NCBI GenBank assembly: GCA_049513975.1
Contig: JBEKVM010000004.1
Location: 1 to 64,000, forward strand
Direction: 5' to 3'
DNA length: 64,000 nt
Origin: JBEKOF01 sp049513975
Lineage (GTDB): Bacteria > Verrucomicrobiota > Verrucomicrobiia > Limisphaerales > Palsa-1400
A model generated the notes under the pieces. The model searched no databases and was not told the DNA's origin. It was given only the letters and a program-made list of their open reading frames with translations. A program made the translations under genes and the position numbers. Shown here in pieces: positions 43,544 to 51,977 of this stretch; the first letter of the stretch is position 1, and each line of letters starts with the position of its first letter.

Positions 43544-43552
43544 CGGGGAGGC

Positions 43553-44107
43553 TCATTTGGGCGGGGCATTGGTGGGGGCGGCCTGGAGCTTGTTGAGGCG
43601 GTCCACAATGTTGGTGTATTGGCCGACGAGGCCGTTGTACTGGCTGACGGTGTTGGTGTACATTTTGTACCACTTGTCGCGATCGGCCGCGAGGAGTTCG
43701 AGGTTGGTGTTTTGGGTTTTTATGCCGTCGTAGGCGCTGCTGAGGTTGCTTTGCAAAGTGGCGAGGGCGTTGGTGTATTGGGCAACGTCACTGAACAGGG
43801 TGTCGTTGCTCGCGCCCAGGCGGGCGATCTCGCGTTTCTGCTGGATGATGAAGTCGCTGTTGGTCTTGAGGGTTTGATTGAGGTTGTCGTTCAATCCGGC
43901 GATGGTCTGGTCCATGCGCGAGATTTGCTGATTCATCTTGTCCAGGGAGTTGGTGTAGCCCTGGATTTTGGTGTCCCTGGCGGCAATGTCCTGGTTCCGG
44001 TCGGCCAGCCAGCCGCGCTCGACGGTCTGAAAATGCCATTGCCAGACGCAGAGGGCGCAGAGGGCGAAAGCGAGGGCGATCAATAAATTTTGTTGGAAGC
44101 TTTTCAT
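43553..44107 (-). CDS. Coiled-coil protein with N-terminal membrane anchor
   Basis: This 184-residue protein has one N-terminal membrane helix (about residues 8-24) and a long, Asn/Gln-rich coiled coil (residues 35-175). I do not recognise the family. It overlaps exbD by one base at the end of the left-reading Exb operon. This suggests a periplasmic partner of the Exb motor. Confidence 0.75.
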   Translation of the reverse strand: MKSFQQNLLIALAFALCALCVWQWHFQTVERGWLADRNQDIAARDTKIQGYTNSLDKMNQQISRMDQTIAGLNDNLNQTLKTNSDFIIQQKREIARLGASNDTLFSDVAQYTNALATLQSNLSSAYDGIKTQNTNLELLAADRDKWYKMYTNTVSQYNGLVGQYTNIVDRLNKLQAAPTNAPPK

Positions 44108-44541
44108 TATTTTGGCAAAGCGCGCGGCGCCTCCGCCCCGGTCACGGCCATGGCGACGCGCTGGATGCCGGCCTGTTTGACGAAGTCAAGAACAGCAATG
44201 GTGTCGCCGTAGCGGGCGTCGCGGTCGCCGCTGATGCTGACGGGGAGGTTGGTGTTATGGGCGTAGCGATTGGTCAGGAGGGTGCGCAAATCGGCGCGGG
44301 AAATGGGCGGGGCCTGGTCCAGGTGAATGAGACCGAGGCGGTCCACCCGGAGGTTGACGATGTCGGGCCTGGCGTTGGCGGCGGCGAGGGTGGCGGTGGG
44401 GAGGCTGGCCTTGAGGGTGCGGACCTTCTGCATTTGCAGGCTGACCATCATGAAGGAGGCGAGGAGAAAGAACATGATGTCAATCAAAGGAATGATTTCC
44501 AGGCGGGCCTTCTTGCGGCGGATGGGGGAGCGGATTTTCAT
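44107..44541 (-). CDS. exbD: ExbD/TolR family protein (second copy)
   Basis: The 144-residue product has the membrane helix with essential Asp in I-P-L-I-D-I-M-F-F-L-L-A-S-F-M-M-V-S. The periplasmic domain shows D-R-D-A-R-Y-G-D-T-I-A-V. It overlaps the other exbD by 4 bases. The two share the same membrane helix but differ in the periplasmic part, so they may form a heterodimer in the motor. Confidence 0.92.
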   Translation of the reverse strand: MKIRSPIRRKKARLEIIPLIDIMFFLLASFMMVSLQMQKVRTLKASLPTATLAAANARPDIVNLRVDRLGLIHLDQAPPISRADLRTLLTNRYAHNTNLPVSISGDRDARYGDTIAVLDFVKQAGIQRVAMAVTGAEAPRALPK

Positions 44542-44966
44542 GGATGAGCCGTCCCCCCGGCGCGGTCCCTGACCATGAAGGCGACTTTTTGCACGCCGAC
44601 ATTGCGGATGGCGAGCAAGACATCGGAAATGGGGCCTTGCAGAACGGCGCCGTCGCCGCTGAGATAAACGGGCAGATTGGTGTCGGCGCGGAAGCGGTTG
44701 CTGAGGACCAGGCGCAATTCGGGGAGGGAGATGGGTTTGCTTTCCAGCCAGACGGCGCCATTGGTGTCCACCGCGATATTCATCATGCCGGGCTTGAAAT
44801 CGGCGGCGCCCCTAGCGGAGGGGGGCAGGTTGACCTTGATGTTGTGGGCCTGCTCCAACTGGAGACTGACCATCATGAAGGAGGCGAGGAGAAAGAACAT
44901 GATGTCAATCAAAGGAATGATCTCAATGCGGCAGCGTTTGCCCCGGACTGGAGAGGGGATTCTCAC
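44538..44966 (-). CDS. exbD: ExbD/TolR family protein (first copy)
   Basis: The 142-residue product has the helix I-P-L-I-D-I-M-F-F-L-L-A-S-F-M-M-V-S, identical to that of the next gene. The rest is a periplasmic domain with G-D-G-A-V-L-Q-G-P-I-S-D-V. It overlaps exbB upstream by 4 bases and the other exbD downstream by 4. Confidence 0.92.
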   Translation of the reverse strand: MRIPSPVRGKRCRIEIIPLIDIMFFLLASFMMVSLQLEQAHNIKVNLPPSARGAADFKPGMMNIAVDTNGAVWLESKPISLPELRLVLSNRFRADTNLPVYLSGDGAVLQGPISDVLLAIRNVGVQKVAFMVRDRAGGTAHP

Positions 44967-45589
44967 TTTTCGGGGCTGACTTTGCCGGCCTTGATCATGA
45001 CTTCGACATTGGAGGCGGCGGTTTCCAGTTCAAATTGGAGGCGGGTCACCTTGGCGGTAAAGAAATTAAAGGGAACGAGGGTGAAAATGGCGATGCCCAG
45101 GCCGCAGGCGGTGGCGATGAGGGCCTCGCCAATGCCGCCGGTGACGGCGCCCACGGCCAGTTCCTCGTTGCCGACCTGGAGGAAGGCGTGCATGAGGCCG
45201 GTGACGGTGCCGAGCAATCCGAGCAGCGGGGCCAGGGTCACCAGGGTGTCCATCACGGTGAGGAAGCGGCCGGCGCGTTCCAACTCGATGCCGGCGGCCA
45301 ACTGCAAGGCGCCGGCCATGGAAGTGTGGACATGGTTGAGGCCGCGATAGATCATGCGCACGACCGGGTCGGCCGAATCCTCCGCGATTTTGAGGGCGGC
45401 GGGGACATCGGAATTTTCCAGGGCGGCGAGAAGTTGCTCCAGCTTTTTGGGGTCGCGGCGGCGGCTTTCGCGGAACCACCAGAAGGCGCGTTCGCCGACC
45501 ACGGCCACGGCGACCAGGGCGGCGAGCAGGATCGGCCACATGACCGGTCCGCCTTTGGCAAAAAACTCAACGACGATATTGGCCATCAT
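44963..45589 (-). CDS. exbB: MotA/TolQ/ExbB proton channel family protein
   Basis: The 208-residue product has three membrane segments. The conserved L-A-P-L-L-G-L-L-G-T-V-T-G-L-M lies around residue 115, and the third segment shows G-E-A-L-I-A-T-A-C-G-L-G-I-A-I-F. It is the proton channel of the motor with the two ExbD proteins encoded just downstream. Confidence 0.93.
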   Translation of the reverse strand: MMANIVVEFFAKGGPVMWPILLAALVAVAVVGERAFWWFRESRRRDPKKLEQLLAALENSDVPAALKIAEDSADPVVRMIYRGLNHVHTSMAGALQLAAGIELERAGRFLTVMDTLVTLAPLLGLLGTVTGLMHAFLQVGNEELAVGAVTGGIGEALIATACGLGIAIFTLVPFNFFTAKVTRLQFELETAASNVEVMIKAGKVSPEK

Positions 45590-45618
45590 AATTTTATAAG
45601 TGACTTTGCAACCAAGGT

Positions 45619-46338
45619 TCAGTGCAGTTTGTAATCAATTCTCGCCTGAAAAAGCCGTCCGCGCGCTCCCGGGGGAACGGTCCAGTGCCGCTTGATGAAA
45701 TCGGCGGCGGCGCGATCGAGGATGGAGGAGCCGGAAGACTCCTTGACCTCGGCGGAAATGATCAAGCCGGCTTCGTCGGCAGTCAACAACAACACGACGG
45801 ATCCCTGCTGGCCCAGTTCCTCCGCCATTTTGGGATAAGTGGGTTCGGGGCGGTCGCCACCGACGCCCGTGCTGGTGACCTGGCCGGGTTGGGCCGGCTG
45901 GCGGGGCGGCGGTGTTTGCGGCACGGAATTGGTCTCCGCCGGCACCTGGTACTGTTTGAGAGGAACGAGGGTGCCGTTCAGCGTGGGGGAGGAAAACAAG
46001 ATGGCGGGCGACGGGAGCGTGACCAGCACCTTGGGCTGGGCGGTGTCAGGCTTTTCGGGCGGGTTGATGTCCTGGCTCAACTCGACACGAGAAACAGGCG
46101 GGGGCGGGGGCGGCTCGATAATGACCGGCTGGGCTTCTTCCAAAGGCTTGACGGGGATTGGGGGCGGCGGTTTAGGCCGGAAACCGACCAGGCCGATGAA
46201 GAGAAAGAGCAGGCAAATGGAGTTGGTCCAGGCCAGGTTGCGCTGATCGTGGGCATGAGGGGCGGGCAGGCAGACGCGGGCCAGTTCGGATTTCAACTGG
46301 TAGCCGCCCGCGCCCGCATTGGCATTGATCGCATTCAT
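45619..46338 (-). CDS. tonB: TonB energy transducer
   Basis: From ATG 46338 the product has 239 residues. It has a membrane helix (about residues 40-55), a P-P-P-P-rich linker, and a C-terminal TonB domain (P-E-P-T-Y-P-K-M-A-E-E-L-G-Q-Q-G-S-V-V-L-L). It drives the TonB-dependent receptor encoded upstream. The N-terminal 30 residues (N-A-N-A-G-A-G-G-Y) are unusually long before the helix, and a second copy of that part lies at 46560-46646. Confidence 0.88.
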   Translation of the reverse strand: MNAINANAGAGGYQLKSELARVCLPAPHAHDQRNLAWTNSICLLFLFIGLVGFRPKPPPPIPVKPLEEAQPVIIEPPPPPPVSRVELSQDINPPEKPDTAQPKVLVTLPSPAILFSSPTLNGTLVPLKQYQVPAETNSVPQTPPPRQPAQPGQVTSTGVGGDRPEPTYPKMAEELGQQGSVVLLLTADEAGLIISAEVKESSGSSILDRAAADFIKRHWTVPPGARGRLFQARIDYKLH

Positions 46339-46674
46339 TTCAGGGGAACAAGCCCTCACTCACAAATAAAATAGATGACTCGGCAAACCAAGCAAGCTTC
46401 GGTGGTGGCCGGGGCGGAGGGTGTGAGACAAAATTTTTCCTTGAATGCCAAGTCAGTGGAAAAGCTCGACCTCACCCCTGCCCTCTCCTCCAGGAGAGGG
46501 TGAAACATCGGCCGCGCCCGCGAAAGGCCAGCGCCGGGATTTGCCGGACGAGCATGCGCCCAGGCCGAGGCGGGCAGGCCAAGGCGGGCCGGTGCGGAAT
46601 TCAACCGGTAACCGCCCGCGCCCGCATTGGCATTGATCGTATTCATGTTCCGGCCGGCGGCCGGCCATTGGGCA
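46339..46674. other. Gap between the receptor gene and tonB, with a truncated tonB 5' copy
   Basis: Apart from the duplicated tonB fragment, the gap holds a CCCTCTCCTCC-type hairpin fragment near 46480. No separate gene is seen. Confidence 0.6.
46560..46646 (-). pseudogene. Truncated duplicate of the tonB 5' end
   Basis: Read on the minus strand from ATG 46646, this stretch encodes M-N-T-I-N-A-N-A-G-A-G-G-Y-R-L-N-S. It parallels tonB M-N-A-I-N-A-N-A-G-A-G-G-Y-Q-L-K-S at 46338. The nucleotide likeness covers about 80-90 bases and stops before the region that would encode the membrane helix. The offset is 308 bases. It looks like a partial duplication relic between receptor and tonB. Confidence 0.75.
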
Positions 46675-48921
46675 TCAGAATTGATAACTGAGCGTGCCGA
46701 AGAGGCCGCGGCGCATGCCGTATTGAGCGGCATTGACGCCAACGCCCGTTGCGCTGCGCAACTGATAAATGTTGTCGGTCACGTTGACGATATCAAGGCG
46801 GACTTTCAAGAACTGCTTGTGGGCGACTTTGAAAGTTTGTTCCGCGCCGAGGTTGATCTCGTAATAGTCCGGAACGGTTGCCCCGTTGGGAATGGGGCCG
46901 GCTCCGTCGGCCGCGGGTTCGAGGCCGCCGCCGCTCTGCCGCAATCCACTGCCGGTGACGAGGTCCAGATAGGTCAGAGTGCTGGCTTCATGGGACTCTC
47001 TGAAACGATAAGACACGCCGGCCGTGGCGGTATATCTCTGGTCGTGGTCCAGATAAATCCAATGGTTCTGGACATAGGCGAGATCGCCCGGAGAGAAGAG
47101 AAACTGGGCAGAGTCCCAATTTTGACCCTGGGCGTAGGAGTAGGCGAGGTTGGCGTAAACGGAAAAGTCGTTGGTCTGGTAGGAGGTGGTCAGTTCCAGG
47201 CCATAGACGCGGCCTTTTTCATAGTTGAAGGCGGAGAGAATGAGGGTCTGTCCAAAGAGTCCGTCATCCAGTTGTTGCTGGGCGGTCTTGTAGTAACCGT
47301 CCAGGCCCACAGTCCATCCGGGAAGGATGGTTTGGTTGATGCCAACGTCGTAGTAGTTGGCGCGCTCGGCCTTGACGGGACTGTCGAGGGTGACCGCGGA
47401 GGCGCCGGAGGTGCCGGTGAACAAGCTCAAGGCGCCGGAGCTGACAGCCTCGACGGGCGGCGGGGTGAAGTAGCGCGAGTAACCGGCGTGGAGGGTGGTG
47501 CCGTCGAAGGGTTGGTAAACGAGGTTGACGCGCGGACTGAGTTGATTTTCGGCGTCAAAAGAAGAGGAGTAAACATCGAAGCGCGCGCCGTAATTGAGGG
47601 TGAGCGTGGAGGCGATTTTCCATTCGTCCTGCAAATACGCGCCCATAAACAAGCCGTAGAGGGGATAGTTGTCCGAGATGTTTCTCAGGGGGGTGGCTGC
47701 AGGATTGCCGGCGGCCATGTTGAAGACGGTGGTGGAGGTGTTGTTTTGATCGCCTGTGGCCAGAAACGACCCGCCCGTCCGAAGGGTATGGGAATTGCCC
47801 CATTGATAACTGGAGTCGGCTTGCAAGCCGGCGGAGTAGAGGGTGCGATGCACTTGGCTGGCCTCGCCGTTGAGAAAGAGGTCGCCGATCGGGTCGGGCG
47901 TGAAATGCTGTTCGCTTTCGCGGCCAAAAGCGGAGACTTGAAAATCCAAATCACCGGCGGATTTTTGATAAGTGAGGACCGTGTAATAATTCTCTTCGTT
48001 TTGATTTTCGTTGTCGTTGGCCGAATTGAAAGAGCCGGTGTATCCCGGAACATTGGCCGGAGTCATGGCGGAAGACCAGGCAGCGCCCCCCGGAGCCGTG
48101 CCCGAGGCAACGCCGGGGGTGTTGGGCACCTGGAAGTCGCTGTAGGACGCGCTGCCCATCATGGTGAGGCGGCTGGAGGGGTCAATGACGTAAGACCCGT
48201 AGAGGAAGGTCTTGAACTGCTCGGTTTCATCATGAATCGCCGTGGAAGCGGAGGTGGGATTTTCCACGCCCAAATCATTGTGGTCGTAGCTGCCGTCCAC
48301 GAAATAATTGAATTTGCCCGCCGAGCCGCCGTATTCAAAACTGGGGCGGAAGGTGTCGTAACTGCCGCCATAGAGGGAGATTTCGCCGCCGGGATTGAGG
48401 GCGCCATTCTTGGATTGAATATCCACCACGCCCGCGGTGCGGAAGCCGTATTGGGCGGGGAGCGAGCCGGTGATGAGTTTGATGCTCTGGATGAAGCGCG
48501 GGTCCAGTTCCAGGCCAAAGCCGGCGATGCCTTCGGGCAGGAGCACGCCGTCAATGCGGTATTGCAGGTTGGCGTGCTCGCCGCGCACATGCAAATCCCC
48601 GTTTTCCGCCGAATCCTGCGCCACGCCGGGAAAGCGGGTGATGACTTGATTGACCGGCGCGTTGGCCCCCTGGGCAATGGCCTGGATTTGCACGTCGTCC
48701 TTTAGAGAAACGGTGGCCCCCAGACTGGGCATGATCTGAGTGGCGATGGCCTGATTCAAATGCCCCACCACGGTGGTCGTCCCGAGGGCGGTGACGTTGG
48801 TTGCGCCGGCGGCGGCGGCCGGCGGATTGTTGGTCTGACCCCAGGCTCCCGGGCCGGCCACCGCCGCCAGCCCAATAGCTGTCAATTGCAAATAACGATA
48901 AACTGAATTCATAAATTTCAA
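46675..48921 (-). CDS. TonB-dependent outer-membrane receptor
   Basis: The 748-residue product has a signal peptide (about residues 1-28), a plug domain and a C-terminal barrel. In the plug, V-N-Q-V-I-T-R-F-P-G-V-A, L-H-V-R-G-E-H-A-N-L-Q-Y-R-I-D-G-V-L-L-P and G-S-L-P-A-Q-Y-G-F-R-T-A-G-V-V-D-I-Q-S are visible. The barrel ends in L-S-Y-Q-F with a C-terminal Phe. A T-T-T-V-V-G stretch near the mature N-terminus may be the TonB box. It is the first of the left-reading genes that also encode TonB, ExbB and two ExbDs. The substrate is not known; metal is possible from the neighbourhood. Confidence 0.92.
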   Translation of the reverse strand: MKFMNSVYRYLQLTAIGLAAVAGPGAWGQTNNPPAAAAGATNVTALGTTTVVGHLNQAIATQIMPSLGATVSLKDDVQIQAIAQGANAPVNQVITRFPGVAQDSAENGDLHVRGEHANLQYRIDGVLLPEGIAGFGLELDPRFIQSIKLITGSLPAQYGFRTAGVVDIQSKNGALNPGGEISLYGGSYDTFRPSFEYGGSAGKFNYFVDGSYDHNDLGVENPTSASTAIHDETEQFKTFLYGSYVIDPSSRLTMMGSASYSDFQVPNTPGVASGTAPGGAAWSSAMTPANVPGYTGSFNSANDNENQNEENYYTVLTYQKSAGDLDFQVSAFGRESEQHFTPDPIGDLFLNGEASQVHRTLYSAGLQADSSYQWGNSHTLRTGGSFLATGDQNNTSTTVFNMAAGNPAATPLRNISDNYPLYGLFMGAYLQDEWKIASTLTLNYGARFDVYSSSFDAENQLSPRVNLVYQPFDGTTLHAGYSRYFTPPPVEAVSSGALSLFTGTSGASAVTLDSPVKAERANYYDVGINQTILPGWTVGLDGYYKTAQQQLDDGLFGQTLILSAFNYEKGRVYGLELTTSYQTNDFSVYANLAYSYAQGQNWDSAQFLFSPGDLAYVQNHWIYLDHDQRYTATAGVSYRFRESHEASTLTYLDLVTGSGLRQSGGGLEPAADGAGPIPNGATVPDYYEINLGAEQTFKVAHKQFLKVRLDIVNVTDNIYQLRSATGVGVNAAQYGMRRGLFGTLSYQF

Positions 48922-49035
48922 ACAAAATGGTTAAAGTTTTTGGGATTTCCCGCCCGAGTCCCTGTCAAGCAGGGTCTGCGCCAATGGCAGAGCACCGCGA
49001 GCAGGACCCACTAATAATTGAAACCGGCGAACGAA

Positions 49036-49368
49036 CTAACTGGGGAGGGAGAGGAGAGAGGGAGGACCGCGGACCGGGAGCAAGCGGACATCGGTGGAAA
49101 CAAAAGCGGCCTCGCGCCGGGACTGGATGAAAAGGGCGAGCGGTTGGGGCCGGACCACGGGAAGCGCCGGCTCCGGGCAGTGAACCTGGCCGTGGGCGAA
49201 CAGGGTGACGGCGCATTGGTGGCCTGGCTCCGACGCGTCGGAATGGAACAGGAGATGCAGGCCGGGGAGAACGACCATGGCCTGAAGGAGGAGGAAGACA
49301 GCGAGCCACAAGGCCGCGTGGCCCCGCCTCGCCTTCCGTGAAAAGACCCATGAAAGCGCCTGCTTCAC
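49036..49368 (-). CDS. Small membrane protein next to the TonB receptor
   Basis: From GTG 49368 the product has about 110 residues; the frame is open to 49479, so the start is uncertain. It has one hydrophobic helix (A-L-W-L-A-V-F-L-L-L-Q-A-M-V-V-L-P), then H-L-L-F-H-S-D-A-S-E-P-G-H-Q-C-A-V-T-L-F-A-H-G-Q-V-H-C. Proteins with this H-x-C-A-V-T-L-F-x-x-G-Q-V pattern occur beside TonB receptors in related genomes (from memory). The His and Cys positions suggest metal binding. It reads left into the receptor gene. Confidence 0.6.
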   Translation of the reverse strand: MKQALSWVFSRKARRGHAALWLAVFLLLQAMVVLPGLHLLFHSDASEPGHQCAVTLFAHGQVHCPEPALPVVRPQPLALFIQSRREAAFVSTDVRLLPVRGPPSLLSLPS

Positions 49369-49471
49369 GGAGGTGATAATACGTATGAAAAACTTTGATG
49401 CAAGAATATTTTCAACGGGCCATATTCCAGAGGTTGACCAATGCTGAATTCGGTTGTTTAATGGCCGTGTT

Positions 49472-50032
49472 GTGAGCACAAACCATATCCACTATTCGGA
49501 AGAAAAACTCCAGCAGGTGATCCTGTATTTTCTGGAGCGCATCAACAATGTGCATCTGGGACGGACCAAGCTGATGAAATTGCTCTATTTCGTGGATTTT
49601 GACCACCAGGAAGCATACGGGCATTCTGTCACCGGGGCGACCTATCGCAAATTGCCGCACGGACCTTACCCGGACAGAATCGAGAAGCTTATCAAGAAAA
49701 TGGAAACGGCGCGCTTGGTGCGGGAGGTGAAGGTGGAGCACAAAGGCTTTACCCAAACCCGCCTTCTCACCCTCGGCGCCAAGTTCAATCCCGCGAAATT
49801 CTCCGGGGCGGAACTCCAGACCCTGGAACGTGTAGCCGCCGCCTGGGCGGACGCGACCGCAGCGCAAATCGAAGCCGCCACCCACCGCGAAGCGCCTTGG
49901 GCCGGCACCGCGGACGGCAAGACGATTGATTATGAAATGGCTGAATACCGCCGGGCCATCGGGTTTGAACCGCTGGACGACTCCCTCGCGCGCTCCCGCA
50001 AATTCGCGGATTACGTTGCCGCTCTGGCCTAA
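49472..50032 (+). CDS. panA: Panacea-domain (PanA) antitoxin
   Basis: The 186-residue product carries the Panacea domain (DUF4065/SocA-like). Signature parts are L-G-R-T-K-L-M-K-L-L-Y-F-V-D-F, G-x-x-V-T-G-A-T-Y-R-K-L-P-H-G-P-Y-P and T-H-R-E-A-P-W near the C-terminus. PanA proteins neutralise varied, unrelated toxins, which makes the partner hard to predict. GTG 49472 is chosen; a TTG 18 bases upstream is possible. The gene directly downstream, 8 bases away, is the proposed toxin. Confidence 0.85.
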   Translation: MSTNHIHYSEEKLQQVILYFLERINNVHLGRTKLMKLLYFVDFDHQEAYGHSVTGATYRKLPHGPYPDRIEKLIKKMETARLVREVKVEHKGFTQTRLLTLGAKFNPAKFSGAELQTLERVAAAWADATAAQIEAATHREAPWAGTADGKTIDYEMAEYRRAIGFEPLDDSLARSRKFADYVAALA

Positions 50033-50040
50033 AACCCGGC

Positions 50041-50427
50041 ATGGGATCTTTCACCGTCATCCGCACCCCGGCGTTTGACCTGCTGGCCGGAGACTATGCG
50101 CGCGACCATTCCAAGCTGGAAGCGGATCTGGCCTGGTTGACGGGGCGATTGGCTCAAGCACCCGAGCAAATGGGTGATCATGTGCCGGAGCTTGGCCGGC
50201 TGGCCCTCCCCATTTTCAAAACCCGCTGTAAAGATTCCTGCCACCGAATCGGCGCCTCTGGCGCCTGGCGGATTTACTACGCGTTGAACAAACCGGCCGA
50301 AAAAGTGTTTTTGTTGTTTCTCCACCACAAAAAGGAATACGAAAACCCGGGCGCCAAGTTCCTCCTGCAAAAAATGGAACGCGCATTCATCTCGGCGGCG
50401 AAACCCAGGCCGAAACACGGGGCATAG
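50041..50427 (+). CDS. RelE/ParE-like toxin candidate
   Basis: The 128-residue product shows the RelE-superfamily C-terminal strand pattern: G-A-W-R-I-Y-Y-A-L-N-K and K-V-F-L-L-F-L-H-H-K-K-E-Y-E. F-K-T-R-C-K-D-S precedes it. HigB/RelE proteins cut mRNA in the ribosome; the catalytic residues are variable in the family and cannot be named here. Position after panA and co-direction support a toxin-antitoxin pair. Confidence 0.7.
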   Translation: MGSFTVIRTPAFDLLAGDYARDHSKLEADLAWLTGRLAQAPEQMGDHVPELGRLALPIFKTRCKDSCHRIGASGAWRIYYALNKPAEKVFLLFLHHKKEYENPGAKFLLQKMERAFISAAKPRPKHGA

Positions 50428-50672
50428 GCATTCGCCTCATGTGGCCATGGTCCGGCAGAAGCGCTGAGGACAGCCGCCAGCCTGAGGGTCGGCGAAGGAA
50501 AGTGAGTTGGTCACGAAGGAGTTGACGATAGTGGCTGGTTGACGAGAACGCTCACCTGCTTTTGGCAATTCTTCGCCTTAAATAGCACAGGGTTTTCGGA
50601 TAAATCGTCACCCATTTTCACTTTTTCATTCCCTGTTCTCCCAGGACTGTGCCATAATGTCCCGCGATAAAA

Positions 50673-51899
50673 ATGGCGTCGAAATCGAGTTTTCTGGACA
50701 AGGTGCTGGGCCGCATCGGGCGGCTCGATAAGGAAGGGCTGCAAACGGTCGTGCAACGGCTGGCGCGGGAGCGCCATTTCCTGGAGACGCTGTTCAATGC
50801 CATCGAGGACGGCGTGCTGGTGCTCGATGAGCAGGGGCGCGTCATTTATTTCAACCACGCCGTGACGCAACTGCTCAATTGGCGGCCCGAGGAGGTGGAG
50901 GGCCGGCCGATCACCGAATTTCTGCCAGAAGTGGATTGGAAAAGCATCACGGCCCGGACGGCGGAAGGGGGGCCGCGGGTGGCCCGGCACGAGTTTGAGG
51001 TGAGCTATCCGCGCCCGAAGTTTCTGCGGCTTTACGCGGCGCCGCTGGACGGGGAAGCGCGCGGCGGATCGGGCACGGCGCTGATTTTGCACGACGCCAC
51101 CGAGGCGCGGCAAAAGACGTTTGAAGCCATTGAAAGCGAACGGATTCATTCGCTGACGCTGCTGGCGGCGAGCGTGGCCCACGAAATCGGCAATCCGCTC
51201 AACGCCCTGCACATTCATCTGCAATTGATGAGCCGCGAAGTCAAAAAGCTGCGGCCTGCCGCCGGCGCGGCCCCGGCGCGCGGCCTGTCCCGCGCCAGCG
51301 TGACGGCGGAGGGGGACGCCGCCGAGGCGGCGGAGAAGATCGAGCATTATCTGGACGTGGCCAAAGGGGAGATCACGCGGCTGGATTACATCGTCACGCA
51401 GTTTCTCCAAGCCATCCGCCCGTCGGCGCCCAGATTATCGGACGCATCGCTCAACGAGGTGGTGCGGGAGACGCTGGAGTTGCTGCGGCCGGAACTGGAA
51501 AATCGCCGGCTGAATGTGAAGGAGAAGCCGGCCCGCCGGCTGGCGCCCGCGCCGCTGGATGCCAGCCAGATCAAACAAGCGCTGGTCAACCTGATGAAAA
51601 ATGCCATGCAGGCCATGGCCCCCGGCGGCACGCTGACGGTGGAAACGGGGCAGAACACGGAAGAGGTGTGGGTGAGCGTGGCCGACACCGGGGGAGGCAT
51701 TGCGCCGGATCAAGTCAATCTGATCTTTGAGCCGTTTTACACGACCAAGAAAAAGGGAACGGGGCTGGGCTTGATGATCGTGCAGCGCATCGTGCGGCAG
51801 CACGGGGGGCATATCGAACTGGAGAGCCGGGTCGGCCAGGGGACGACTTTCCGCATCTGGCTGCCGCGGCGGGAGAAGCAGCAAAAGCTGCTGCGATGA
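50673..51899 (+). CDS. Sensor histidine kinase (NtrB-like, PAS domain)
   Basis: The 408-residue product has an N-terminal helical part and a PAS domain (D-G-V-L-V-L-D-E-Q-G-R-V-I-Y-F-N, about residues 46-145). A HisKA domain follows with the phosphorylation site His170 in V-A-H-E-I-G-N-P-L-N-A-L-H, then an HATPase domain with N-A-M-Q-A, G-G-G-I and G-T-G-L-G-L. No membrane segment is seen, so it is cytoplasmic. The response regulator at 51978 follows 78 bases downstream. Input signal unknown. Confidence 0.93.
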   Translation: MASKSSFLDKVLGRIGRLDKEGLQTVVQRLARERHFLETLFNAIEDGVLVLDEQGRVIYFNHAVTQLLNWRPEEVEGRPITEFLPEVDWKSITARTAEGGPRVARHEFEVSYPRPKFLRLYAAPLDGEARGGSGTALILHDATEARQKTFEAIESERIHSLTLLAASVAHEIGNPLNALHIHLQLMSREVKKLRPAAGAAPARGLSRASVTAEGDAAEAAEKIEHYLDVAKGEITRLDYIVTQFLQAIRPSAPRLSDASLNEVVRETLELLRPELENRRLNVKEKPARRLAPAPLDASQIKQALVNLMKNAMQAMAPGGTLTVETGQNTEEVWVSVADTGGGIAPDQVNLIFEPFYTTKKKGTGLGLMIVQRIVRQHGGHIELESRVGQGTTFRIWLPRREKQQKLLR

Positions 51900-51977
51900 G
51901 ATTATACGCTTGAAAGAATTGGACACCGAAAAGAAAACCGAACAGAGTCACGGCTCGACGGAGTCTCGCCCCACCGA

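Noticed and set aside
46627..48705. 692-codon open frame on the + strand opposite the TonB receptor
   Set aside because: Antisense to a receptor with intact plug and barrel motifs; high GC favours long shadows.
49036..49479. Start of the small membrane protein at ATG 49479
   Set aside because: The first 37 codons would overlap the region where panA begins on the other strand and show no conservation; GTG 49368 is preferred but remains uncertain.
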